Positions 41,332 through 49,730 of a stretch of 60,081 bases of DNA are shown one piece after another; position 1 is the first letter of the stretch, and every line of letters starts with the position of its first letter. The position numbers were made by a program, and so were the translations under genes. Under the pieces are notes generated by a model. That model saw only the letters and a program-made list of their open reading frames with translations. It searched no databases and was not told the DNA's origin. The DNA is from Pontibacter litorisediminis (lineage in GTDB: Bacteria; Bacteroidota; Bacteroidia; Cytophagales; Hymenobacteraceae), in NCBI RefSeq assembly GCF_029360645.1, contig NZ_JARDUA010000012.1, forward strand, positions 1-60,081. Reading direction: 5' to 3'.

Positions 41332-44085
41332 ATGGTGAATCTCACTCCCGCCAGCCCAGGTAATATTCTTTCTTTGTTTCATGAACCTGTAAAGCCAGTG
41401 TTTCTTTTAGGTGCTGGCGCGTCCAAAACCTCTGGTATACCTCTTGCTGGGGAGGTGACGGAGAAAATTATTCGAACGGCCTACTGTAGAGATCAGGGTT
41501 ACCCTACTAATTACCCTATGGTGCAAAGAAGCGACTGGGTTCCTTGGGTAAAGGAATTTCCCTGGTATAATACATCTGTATCAGCAACGGAAAACTATCC
41601 TATTGTTGTTGATGAACTTCTACGCCCTCAAAGTGTAAGGAGAGAGTTTTTTCTTGAACTCGTTAATCCTTCTGGAATTAGCCCTAGTATTGGATATGAT
41701 GCTCTAGCAGAAATGCTACAAAACAAGCTTGTTGATATTGTTTTGACAACAAACTTCGACAACTGCCTTGGTAATGCAATGACATATAAAAAACAAATAT
41801 TAATTCCAATTAAAACGAATAATGACTATGTCCAGTTTTCTTTAACACCAAAATTTCCCTTAGAAATATACCTTCATGGATCGGTAGAACATTATTCTGA
41901 CAAGAATATAGTAGAAGAAGTACAGTCTCTTTCAGCTGATACTGTTGAAAAAATGCAACCTTTGTTAAGAGACCATCCTTTAGTTGTTGTTGGATACAGA
42001 GGCGGCGAACCTTCTATTACTAAAAGTCTTTTAATAGATAGTTTAGAATATACTAATAATTTTAAAAATGGAATATGGTGGTGCTTACTTAAGCAAGAAA
42101 AACCAGAGAACTGCCCACCATTGGTATTAGAATTAGCAGAAAAATGCGGCGGAAATTTTCGTTTCGTTCATATAGATGGATTTGATCAATTATTAGATAA
42201 GGATTTGTGGCAGCGGCTTAAGCCTTCCCTTAATAGGATTGCATTAAAACCAACTTTGATAACTCATAATAGCTCTGGCAACTCATCTCCAACTTTTGAT
42301 ACCCAACCTGTTGTTAAAGCAACTGAAGAGGAGTTGGAGTGGTCATTAATTCAAGAAAGAATAATAGAATACAGCAATAGGCTTGATATCTATTTGCCAA
42401 GCTCTTTAGGAAAAGAAAGATTAAGGCAGGAAATGCTTAATAGACATCTTGCTGTGTATCAAGAAGGGGTTTTCAAGCTCACTTCTGCTGGGTGTCTCTT
42501 ATACACATCCTTACCTCAATATCATTTCCCTGATGCAGTAGTACTTTTTTCTCTAACAGGGCCCGATGGCTGGAAAAGGGAAATCTCGGCAAAGCTTTTA
42601 GATGATGATGATTCAGAAGTTCAAAACTTTCAAAGAATGATAAAGGGCAACCTTTGGAGGCAGCTAAATGAAGTGATGGATTCTCTTGCCCTTATTAACA
42701 GAGCCTATCGCTTAAAGGGTGAATCATCCGAAACAGTATATCCTTACCCTCCTTTAGCGATTAAGGAAATTATAGTTAATGCTCTAGTTCATAGAGACTA
42801 TTCAAAGTCAGGTAAAGTAGAAATAGAAGTAACTCCTCATTACATAAAGGTAATTAGCCCTGGAGGATTAACTGAGGAGGTAAAGCTTCAAGTTGCTTCA
42901 AATTCCATCGAAGATGAAATTGTAAAGAATGGTCGTAGAGGTATAAAGGGTTATAGGAACCCTATTCTAGCTGATATATTCTATGGCTCTGGAGCGATGG
43001 ATAAAGCTGGCTCCGGATTATCAGACGTTTATCGTTGGATGAATGAGAATGAAAGTACAGTTACTTTTGGGCCTTCTCAGGATAACGAAACCTTCGAGGT
43101 TACACTCTATGGACGCCAAGACATAGTTGATAGTTTAACTAAAACTGCATCCCCACTCAAGACTACTACAGTTAAGTATGCAGCCAATATTTTAGAGTTA
43201 GTGAACATACCACAACAAATTTGGTCTGCTTCTAGCACTCGTTCAAGTAAAAAAGAAATATGGAAGGCTCTTTCTGATAAATGGCACCCGCAGTTTGTTT
43301 ACTACGGTGGCAGAGTTTGGACATTTTTTGATTTAAATCAACGCAATAGTCCTTTGAAGTCTGTTATAGATTTTGGAACAGTTGAAGTTTATGACCTTGA
43401 GGATTTTATATCAATTGAAAACGGAAAACTTTTCACTCAACTTGTCAACTTAAATATTGAGGAGCATTTTAGCTCATTAGGTCTTAGAATTGATAAAAAG
43501 CGACATAGAGCGTACTTCCCAAGATTGAAGGAGGAAGGATCTCGTACCCAAAGCTATCAAGCAAGGTTTAAAAAAGCGACTAGAACTGTCGCTAAGCCTC
43601 GGACATCATCCTCAACAGGAAAAATACTGTATTGGGAGCACCAAGCTATAAGTTATAAGTTTGAAAAATTTGGCCATTCATATGGCCTGTTTATAAACCC
43701 TAGCTATGTTTTCACAATAGAAGGTTGGAAAAAACTTCTTGCTTCTGATAAAGTTAACAAACTATCTACAAAAAAAGCCGCCCGGGATTATAATATGACT
43801 GTACTTAATGCACTCATATTTTGGTCAAGGTTTATTGCTGGTAATGAAGATTCTTACTCTTTCGAATTAAAGCCTAATATTAGAAGGTTTGGAGATGATT
43901 CTTCGAGATATTCTCTTCCTCGTTTAGGATTTTCAGCTATACTACCTGTTACAAGTATTAATGATGTTTCGATTGAAGGCCATGACTTTATAGAACCCGA
44001 AGAGAATAGTAACCTCCTAGAAGCGGTAGATCAAGAGCTGGAAAACTTGCTTAAAGAGTTTCTTGACACCGATGATAACCTTTAG
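41332..44085 (+). CDS. SIR2 / RecG-Schlafen-like / APAZ effector of a short Argonaute system
   Basis: A 917-residue three-part protein. Residues about 20-300 are a SIR2 fold: GAGAS at 27-31, TTNFDN at 139-144, LHG at 181-183 with His182, and VVVGYRGGEP. Such domains in defence proteins hydrolyse NAD+ (family knowledge). Residues about 340-600 hold a RecG/HATPase_c_4-like module with NALVHRDY (483-490), SGAMDKAGSGLSD and a beta-rich end. Residues about 620-880 are an APAZ domain: YWEHQAISYKFEKF, LFINPSYVFTIEGW and ALIFWSRFIAG. APAZ pairs with short Argonautes, one of which is the next gene. The insertion between SIR2 and APAZ is the unusual feature. Composition is AT-rich. Confidence 0.85.
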   Translation: MVNLTPASPGNILSLFHEPVKPVFLLGAGASKTSGIPLAGEVTEKIIRTAYCRDQGYPTNYPMVQRSDWVPWVKEFPWYNTSVSATENYPIVVDELLRPQSVRREFFLELVNPSGISPSIGYDALAEMLQNKLVDIVLTTNFDNCLGNAMTYKKQILIPIKTNNDYVQFSLTPKFPLEIYLHGSVEHYSDKNIVEEVQSLSADTVEKMQPLLRDHPLVVVGYRGGEPSITKSLLIDSLEYTNNFKNGIWWCLLKQEKPENCPPLVLELAEKCGGNFRFVHIDGFDQLLDKDLWQRLKPSLNRIALKPTLITHNSSGNSSPTFDTQPVVKATEEELEWSLIQERIIEYSNRLDIYLPSSLGKERLRQEMLNRHLAVYQEGVFKLTSAGCLLYTSLPQYHFPDAVVLFSLTGPDGWKREISAKLLDDDDSEVQNFQRMIKGNLWRQLNEVMDSLALINRAYRLKGESSETVYPYPPLAIKEIIVNALVHRDYSKSGKVEIEVTPHYIKVISPGGLTEEVKLQVASNSIEDEIVKNGRRGIKGYRNPILADIFYGSGAMDKAGSGLSDVYRWMNENESTVTFGPSQDNETFEVTLYGRQDIVDSLTKTASPLKTTTVKYAANILELVNIPQQIWSASSTRSSKKEIWKALSDKWHPQFVYYGGRVWTFFDLNQRNSPLKSVIDFGTVEVYDLEDFISIENGKLFTQLVNLNIEEHFSSLGLRIDKKRHRAYFPRLKEEGSRTQSYQARFKKATRTVAKPRTSSSTGKILYWEHQAISYKFEKFGHSYGLFINPSYVFTIEGWKKLLASDKVNKLSTKKAARDYNMTVLNALIFWSRFIAGNEDSYSFELKPNIRRFGDDSSRYSLPRLGFSAILPVTSINDVSIEGHDFIEPEENSNLLEAVDQELENLLKEFLDTDDNL

Positions 44086-44109
44086 CACAAACACTATAAC
44101 AACTTATCA

Positions 44110-45591
44110 ATGTCTATAAGCGTCCGTTTACACGAGTTGCCAGAACCATTACTAGAGTTTGGTGGCGCAGGTGAGTTTACTGATCCTAAAGTTGGTTTAA
44201 GAGAGGCAGGACCATATGACCTAAGATTCGGAAATGCAGCCAGAAATACAAATATAAGATTAGGCTTAGTTGGCCCACAGGCAATGCTTCTGAAAGCTAG
44301 GAACTGGTTTAGCACTTGTATGGGGCATATTGAATCAACTATGAAGAATATAGATCAATATCCCCACTATCCTGGCTTTGAATCAGTATTTAGATGTTCT
44401 TTATCTCTAAGCTCTAGATGGGAGAATACTATCAGTGAAACATCCCTTAAAGAAGCTATTTCAGAAAAAGTGGATGCGTTAGCTTTTGAAAAAGTTCTGC
44501 AGTTATATAGTGACGCCATTAAACGTTTAGCTTCTCAGGAGTTTTCTAAACCTCATGTAATTATTTGCTGCTTACCTGAGGAAGTTATAAACAGATGCTG
44601 GAGTATTAAGAATCAAGTTGTTAAACATACTAGCAAAGCAAAAAAAATAAGTCAGCAGCTGAATTTATTTGAAGTATTACCAGAAGTAGAAGAAACAGCA
44701 GAAGACTTACTAAATCGAGACTTTAGACGAGCACTAAAAGCAAAGGCAATGGAATGTCAAATTCCAATACAGATTGGAAGGGACAGGCTATTTGTAGGTG
44801 TTGAGAGAGGTGGACAGGATGCTGCTACTAGAGCTTGGCATAGCAGCATTGCCATATATTATAAAGCTGGAGGAATACCTTGGCGACTCAGAAGCAATGG
44901 GCCAGAAACCTGTTATGTAGGAATAAGTTTTCACCATTTGTACACTACTACAAATCGCCACTTAGTACGATCATGTATTGCTCAGGCTTTTTCATCCGAT
45001 GGAGAGGGATTTGCTATTAGAGGAGCAAATATTCCTTGGGATGCTAAGCAAGATCGGAATGTTCATTTAACAGAAAAACAAGCATATGAGATGGGAGAGA
45101 AAATTCTGGAAAACTATAGTGACAGGACAGGAATGACTCCTCAAAGAGTTGTGATACATAAAACATCAGCATTTAATGAGGACGAGACAGAAGGTTTCAG
45201 AACAGCCCTAGCTAATATTCCTATTGTTGAGCTAATCAACCTTGCTCCAACAGATCTAAGACTTGTAAGACATGGGGAGTATCCTCCCAAAAGAGGAACA
45301 TTATGCATAGTAAATGAAGCAAATTCCTATTTATTTACGACAGGGTTTATGCCTTCTTTGGGAACTTACCCTGGTCCACATATCCCGGCACCGCTACAAA
45401 TAAAGTCTGACCAGCCTATAGATGTCGAGAAGGTCGCGATAGATGTTTTAAGTTTGGCTAGAATGAACTGGAATACATCCAGTACAACAAGTGGCTTTCC
45501 AGTAACTCTTTTTTTTGCAAGGCAAGTTGGCGGAATTATGGCAGAATACGGAGACAGAGAACCTCATACCTCTTTTAGATACTACATTTGA
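44110..45591 (+). CDS. short prokaryotic Argonaute (MID-PIWI, catalytically inactive)
   Basis: A 493-residue protein with the MID-PIWI layout of short pAgos and no PAZ domain. The PIWI pattern includes CYVGISFHH (268-276), VVIHKT (347-352), LRLVRHGEYPPKRGT (383-397) and MNWN (452-455). The first catalytic aspartate of the DEDX tetrad is serine (Ser273) and the position after VVIH carries KTS instead of RDG, so it should not cut nucleic acid but guide target sensing. It follows the SIR2-APAZ gene by 24 bases and must act with it: a guide-loaded pAgo that activates the NADase (family knowledge of SIR2/TIR-APAZ systems). Confidence 0.88.
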   Translation: MSISVRLHELPEPLLEFGGAGEFTDPKVGLREAGPYDLRFGNAARNTNIRLGLVGPQAMLLKARNWFSTCMGHIESTMKNIDQYPHYPGFESVFRCSLSLSSRWENTISETSLKEAISEKVDALAFEKVLQLYSDAIKRLASQEFSKPHVIICCLPEEVINRCWSIKNQVVKHTSKAKKISQQLNLFEVLPEVEETAEDLLNRDFRRALKAKAMECQIPIQIGRDRLFVGVERGGQDAATRAWHSSIAIYYKAGGIPWRLRSNGPETCYVGISFHHLYTTTNRHLVRSCIAQAFSSDGEGFAIRGANIPWDAKQDRNVHLTEKQAYEMGEKILENYSDRTGMTPQRVVIHKTSAFNEDETEGFRTALANIPIVELINLAPTDLRLVRHGEYPPKRGTLCIVNEANSYLFTTGFMPSLGTYPGPHIPAPLQIKSDQPIDVEKVAIDVLSLARMNWNTSSTTSGFPVTLFFARQVGGIMAEYGDREPHTSFRYYI

Positions 45592-46035
45592 AGCAAGAGG
45601 TGCTTACTCTGGGAATTCAGGACTAGAAGGAATTACCCTGTCTCAGAGCCGCTTGAAAGATGGGTATGTAACGTAATCTTTATCTTTTTACATATTTAAT
45701 AATTGCGGATTCCTGCTTCCTGTCTTCCCTACTTTTTCAATTCGCGCTTCATGGAGCAAAGCATAAGTTAGTGAAGTGGCAGGTATAACTATATGTATAT
45801 CTAAAGTCAAGGTGCACCTCCTTTGATCTCTTGGTGTTTGCAGGATTGTCGTAACCTTGCTCTTTTGCTAGAACACTGGATGTTCCACGGGCAAAATGCG
45901 AGCAATGAAAAAAGCTAGAACGTCCCAGCTAGTATTTTTCACAAAAGCCTCCCTCCTGCTCATCACTTCGCACGAAAAGGGACAATAGTTAGTGAATCAG
46001 GAGACAACGCCAGGTGCAGTTTCACACTTTTGTGT
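45592..46035. other. intergenic region after the pAgo gene
   Basis: About 445 bases without a gene. It is moderately AT-rich and contains no clear terminator after the pAgo stop or conserved repeat. The resolvase palindrome starts at 46036. Confidence 0.4.
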
Positions 46036-46079
46036 ACCTATAACGTTTTACAAACGCACGTTTGTAAAAGGTTATAGGT
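46036..46079. promoter_or_regulatory. palindromic resolvase site (res/operator)
   Basis: Two 21-bp arms (46036-46056 and 46059-46079) around CA form a palindrome with a single mismatch; the left arm begins ACCTATAACG and the right ends GTTATAGGT. It lies 44 bases before the serine recombinase gene. A dimer of resolvase would bind here, and the site covers the expected promoter, so it probably serves both for recombination and autoregulation. Confidence 0.75.
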
Positions 46080-46086
46080 ATCTTTG
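46079..46086 (+). promoter_or_regulatory. resolvase -7 box (TATCTTTG)
   Basis: TATCTTTG is an exact TAnnTTTG match, overlapping the last base of the palindrome. The nearest upstream TTTG (46061-46064) is closer than the usual distance, so spacing is imperfect. Confidence 0.55.
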
Positions 46087-46123
46087 CCCCCGAGTTTCAC
46101 CTATATAATAAGGAGTAGCGAAG

Positions 46124-46819
46124 ATGAAGTACGTGGCCTACTACCGGGTCTCCACCAAGAAGCAGGGCCAGAGCGGGCTGGGCCTGGACTCGCAGCGCGA
46201 GATGGTGAAGGGTTTCCTGAAGGCCGGCGACATGCTCCTTGCCGAGCACATCGAGGTGGAGAGCGGCAAGAAGAACGATAGGCCTGAGCTGGAGGCGGCC
46301 ATTGCCCTGGCCAAACGGGAGCAGGCCCAGCTGCTGATTGCCAAGCTGGACCGCCTCAGTCGTAATGCCGGGTTTATCTTCAGGCTGCGCGACAGCCACG
46401 TGGACTTTCTTGCCGTGGACATGCCCGACGCCAATACCCTGACCATTGGTATCTTCGCCGTGCTGGCCCAGCATGAGCGGGAGTTGATCAGTACCCGGAC
46501 CCGGGCCGCACTCCAGCAAAAGAAACTGCAGGGTTTTGCCCTGGGTACGCCGGAGAACCTGACCCATGGAGCCAGGACCAAGGGGCTCCAGGTGCGTCAG
46601 GAAAACGCGGCCTCGCACAAAGCCAACCGGCAGGCCACGGAACTGATCCAGATGTATCGGGAAAAGGGTATGGCTTACCAAGATATCGCTGATCGTCTGA
46701 ATAGCTATGGGTTTACGACACGACGCGGGAAAAAATTCTTTTCTATTACGGTGCAAAGACTACATGTCCGCCTCCAGCGTTCACTCTACTCAAATTCTGC
46801 TGAAGAACGGAATAAGTAA
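46124..46819 (+). CDS. serine recombinase / resolvase
   Basis: A 231-residue small serine recombinase. Tyr-Arg-Val-Ser near residue 10 (YRVSTKKQG) holds the catalytic serine, and the LDRLSRN and FAVLAQHERELISTRTR segments are characteristic of the catalytic domain. A C-terminal helix-turn-helix follows (about 180-215; MAYQDIADRLNSYGFTTRRG). The protein should resolve plasmid multimers or transposition cointegrates. A strong palindrome sits just upstream. No transposase gene is adjacent, so I read it as a plasmid resolvase. The last ~12 residues are a charged tail. Confidence 0.85.
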   Translation: MKYVAYYRVSTKKQGQSGLGLDSQREMVKGFLKAGDMLLAEHIEVESGKKNDRPELEAAIALAKREQAQLLIAKLDRLSRNAGFIFRLRDSHVDFLAVDMPDANTLTIGIFAVLAQHERELISTRTRAALQQKKLQGFALGTPENLTHGARTKGLQVRQENAASHKANRQATELIQMYREKGMAYQDIADRLNSYGFTTRRGKKFFSITVQRLHVRLQRSLYSNSAEERNK

Positions 46820-47140
46820 GATGTATCAATACTGAGGACTCTTCCTTACCTCTACAAAGTCTATAGTCATGGCAGGACGCCTCTCCCCTACCTGTTCTCC
46901 GCTGTGAGTTTTCCTAACTCTTGCTTTAAAGAATAAACGATAACGTTGTTGAACTTTGAAAAGAGGGCTACATGATCTATCCTGAATCTGCTGAACGTAT
47001 TCCTTGGCTCTTATATGTACTGCTTTTCAAAAAGCGAGAAGCGAATAATTATGGTTGCTAAATTATTTTATAATAGCCTAATAATCAATTACATAAAATA
47101 TACAAAAGCACGTTTTTCTTGAACTAGGATGAAAGGATAT
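46820..47140. other. intergenic region between resolvase and iterons
   Basis: About 320 bases of AT-rich sequence with no supported gene. A partial iteron-like TATGTAC occurs near 47014. Confidence 0.4.
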
Positions 47141-47681
47141 ATGTACTAAATCCCACTACGCCAGAACCGATTATTCTATGGTATTGTCTTTTACATGTAC
47201 TCCTGTCATAAAAGGTATTTCAGCATCTTGTAAGCCCTTTTTATTAAATATAATCTCCTCATTATAAGCATTTTAAGTGCGCATATTTAATTTAAAACAT
47301 AGGCGTTATCTGCAGTATACATGTACAAAATCCCACTGCGGAAGTCTACTTTATTATCTATCCCAGAGGCCTTAAATTGATGCATTATATGTACAGAATC
47401 CCACTCCCTTGAATCATTTTAAGTTATTTCTAATACATTGGATTCAAAAAAGATGTAAAAAGAACTAAGTTCTCTTTATTTTATTTTTTTATTTTATACT
47501 ATTATTACTTATTAACATAGGGGTAACTACTTGAAAGCAAGTTGATTAAAGCCAAATAGCTGTACATAATCCCACTAGAAGCTGTACAAAATCCCACCTT
47601 ATATGTACAGAATCCCATCTTGGTATGTACACCATCCCAAAAACACATGGTCAGAATCCCATATATGTACAGAATCCCACT
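47141..47681 (+). repeat. iteron cluster of the replication origin (oriV)
   Basis: Nine 17-base repeats follow the consensus ATGTACARAATCCCACT. Four are exact or near exact at 47141, 47321, 47389 and 47665. Those at 47560, 47582, 47603, 47625 and 47647 vary at a few positions. Four successive steps from 47560 to 47647 are 21-22 bases, two helical turns, so Rep would sit on one face of the DNA. Between the upstream and downstream groups is an AT-rich stretch (47440-47520), a candidate opening region. They precede the rep gene at 47778. Confidence 0.9.
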
Positions 47682-47721
47682 TCCGCGTGCTTCAGTAAGA
47701 GAAGCCGACGGATTTAGATCC

Positions 47722-47755
47722 ATATATGTACTACTTATAAATATAATACATATAT
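47722..47755. promoter_or_regulatory. inverted repeat at the rep promoter
   Basis: ATATATGTA at 47722-47730 is repeated inverted at 47747-47755 around 16 bases. The left arm is the start of an iteron. Rep_3 initiators bind such half-iteron inverted repeats as dimers to repress their own gene, so this is a likely autoregulation site. Confidence 0.55.
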
Positions 47756-47777
47756 TTAGACAGTTAAACTTTTTGCT

Positions 47778-48860
47778 ATGAGTGACCTGCTAAATATTCC
47801 TGTAAGACAGCCTAACAAGATTGTTACACAGCATAATAACCTAATAAATAGTTATTTCGATATTCCAACGGTGCAGTTACGGGCTTTCATTTATGCCTTG
47901 GGGCATATACATAAAGACGATAAGGAACTTACCCATGTAAAAATCCCAATAGACGCGCTCTATGCATCGAAAGGAGGAAGAAATTTCAAACAGGTGGCAA
48001 AACTGGCGACAGAGCTGCAGGAAATCAAATTCAAGGTAGAAAGCCAATCTCCTGATAAAACAGGGAAGATGAAGAGAAACTATCTGAGCATGGTGATCTT
48101 TCCAACGGTAAGCTACACTCAGGATAGCAAGTACATCATTACCAAGATCAATAATGACCTGGCCCCCTACTTACTGGACTTGAAGGGTAACTACACCCAG
48201 GCCGAGTTGGAGCAGCTGTTAAGCCTTAAAACCATACAGGCTTACAGAATCTATATGTTTATCAAGCAGGGGCTATTCAGGGATAAACCAACAACTATAA
48301 AATACAAGCAATTACGGTTGATGCTGGGACTGGATCTGGAGCTGAATGAGGATGAAGCCAAAAGATCGGGTTTACCGGAAGGGGAAAGAATAAGGATCGT
48401 AAAGTACCCGCTGTTTGCAGAGTTCAAAAGGCGTATTTTAGATACAGCTAAGGAAGAACTTATGGATACCGATATGGCCTTTGATTATAAGATAAATAAA
48501 AAAGGCCGGAACGCAGACTCCATTACCTTTTATTTAGTCAAGACGATCAGTGTATTACCTTCCGCTGCTCCGGACTCTGCAAATGCAGCCCCGAAGGCAT
48601 TGCAGCAAAACTTATTCTCCTCCTCCCCTACCCCATCTAGTGGGACAGACAAAGTCACCGCTAATGCTATCCGAATTATGAGGGATAAATATGGGTTTAC
48701 AGAAGATCAAATAAAAAATTATATCAGCCAGCTCCCTCCTATAATCATCACGAAAGCTAATAACTGGTTTTCCACAAATAGAAACACTCTCACTTTTACC
48801 TCGGAATCAGAATGGTTTGCCAAACACTTGGACAACAAGATTGCGAAGAACACAAAATAA
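47778..48860 (+). CDS. rep: Rep_3-family replication initiator protein
   Basis: A 360-residue initiator with two winged-helix domains typical of the Rep_3/RepB family. The N-terminal part contains VTQHNNLINSYFDIPTVQLRAF; the C-terminal one includes LLSLKTIQAYRIYMFIKQGLF and IVKYPLFAEFKRRILDTAKEEL. It binds iterons and opens the origin; nine iterons lie just upstream. The C-terminal ~90 residues (Pro/Ser-rich then helical; GFTEDQIKNYISQLPP) are an extension outside the initiator core. Confidence 0.92.
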   Translation: MSDLLNIPVRQPNKIVTQHNNLINSYFDIPTVQLRAFIYALGHIHKDDKELTHVKIPIDALYASKGGRNFKQVAKLATELQEIKFKVESQSPDKTGKMKRNYLSMVIFPTVSYTQDSKYIITKINNDLAPYLLDLKGNYTQAELEQLLSLKTIQAYRIYMFIKQGLFRDKPTTIKYKQLRLMLGLDLELNEDEAKRSGLPEGERIRIVKYPLFAEFKRRILDTAKEELMDTDMAFDYKINKKGRNADSITFYLVKTISVLPSAAPDSANAAPKALQQNLFSSSPTPSSGTDKVTANAIRIMRDKYGFTEDQIKNYISQLPPIIITKANNWFSTNRNTLTFTSESEWFAKHLDNKIAKNTK

Positions 48861-49237
48861 AGAACCCTGCTAATGGTATGCGCAGTACATCTACAGCTAA
48901 AGTTAATAAACTTAATATCTTGAAGTGAATTATTAAACTTAATAAAGTTAATAAATTACTAACTGTTAAGTGAAATGAAATACCTAGAGCATGTCTCAGG
49001 AGCCGTTGCCCTGGGTACAACAATAGCCAGCAAAGCAACGTGTTTGCCACACTCTAGCTTTTCTACTTTCAACTAGCCCGCTCATGCGCCTCTGATGCTA
49101 CGATACCCGGCGGTGCAGGGCATGTAGTTAAATTCTACTTGTCAGCTTCTTCCCTTTCCTGATAGCCAATCTGGCAGTGGGATACCTGGCTTCGATACGT
49201 TCTTTTAAACCTTTGTCTTATATGCAAGATAAAATTG

Positions 49238-49284
49238 CTCGCCAAGTAACCTGGGTCTTTTACTGACCCAGGTTACTTGGCGAG
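49238..49284. other. perfect 20-bp hairpin between rep and parA
   Basis: CTCGCCAAGTAACCTGGGTC and its exact complement (49265-49284) around TTTTACT. No T-run follows and no gene ends nearby (rep stops 380 bases before). The stem is exceptionally stable for its AT-rich surroundings. It could be a terminator, a single-strand initiation or resolution site, or a remnant of an element. Confidence 0.7.
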
Positions 49285-49730
49285 TTTGGGTAACGCTTGA
49301 AGTTAGAACAAGCTCTAAACAAACCACCTGACTGCTGTTCATGCCCGGCTTTGCAAAGGCTATGACTTCTTATAAAATGGTTTATTAAAAGTGAGTATAT
49401 TATTAATAGTATTTTTTATTAACAATTTATTAACTGTTAATAAATTGTAATTCGTGGAAGAGTTGCTGCGACTATGAATGCAGTGCCACAGGAGCGTGTA
49501 GTTGAGCTTTCCAGTCAACAAAGTTAATAAAGACAATAAAATTAATAATAGCAAAGAGGTCCATGCTTATAGAACGCTTCTTTCGGGATGTTTTTAATAA
49601 AACTTAATAAAGTAAAGCCTCTGAATAATTTGTTAATATTGACTAGACTTAATATACTTACAAGATTAGTAATGTTAGCAATAATTAATAAATTGATAAT
49701 AGTTAATAAAATTAATAATTTAAGAGCCGT

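Noticed and set aside
41332..44085. Calling the SIR2 gene a stand-alone SIR2 defence protein
   Set aside because: The C-terminal APAZ-like pattern and the adjacent PIWI gene make it the partner of a short Argonaute.
46097..46756. Long antisense frame over the resolvase
   Set aside because: A shadow of the resolvase reading frame produced by its GC-rich codons; the plus-strand protein has complete recombinase motifs.
47141..47681. Repeated 17-mers as a possible CRISPR array
   Set aside because: Repeats are short, variable and in a 21-22 base phase without unique spacers of uniform length; they sit before a Rep_3 gene, so they are iterons. I saw no CRISPR array or cas gene anywhere.
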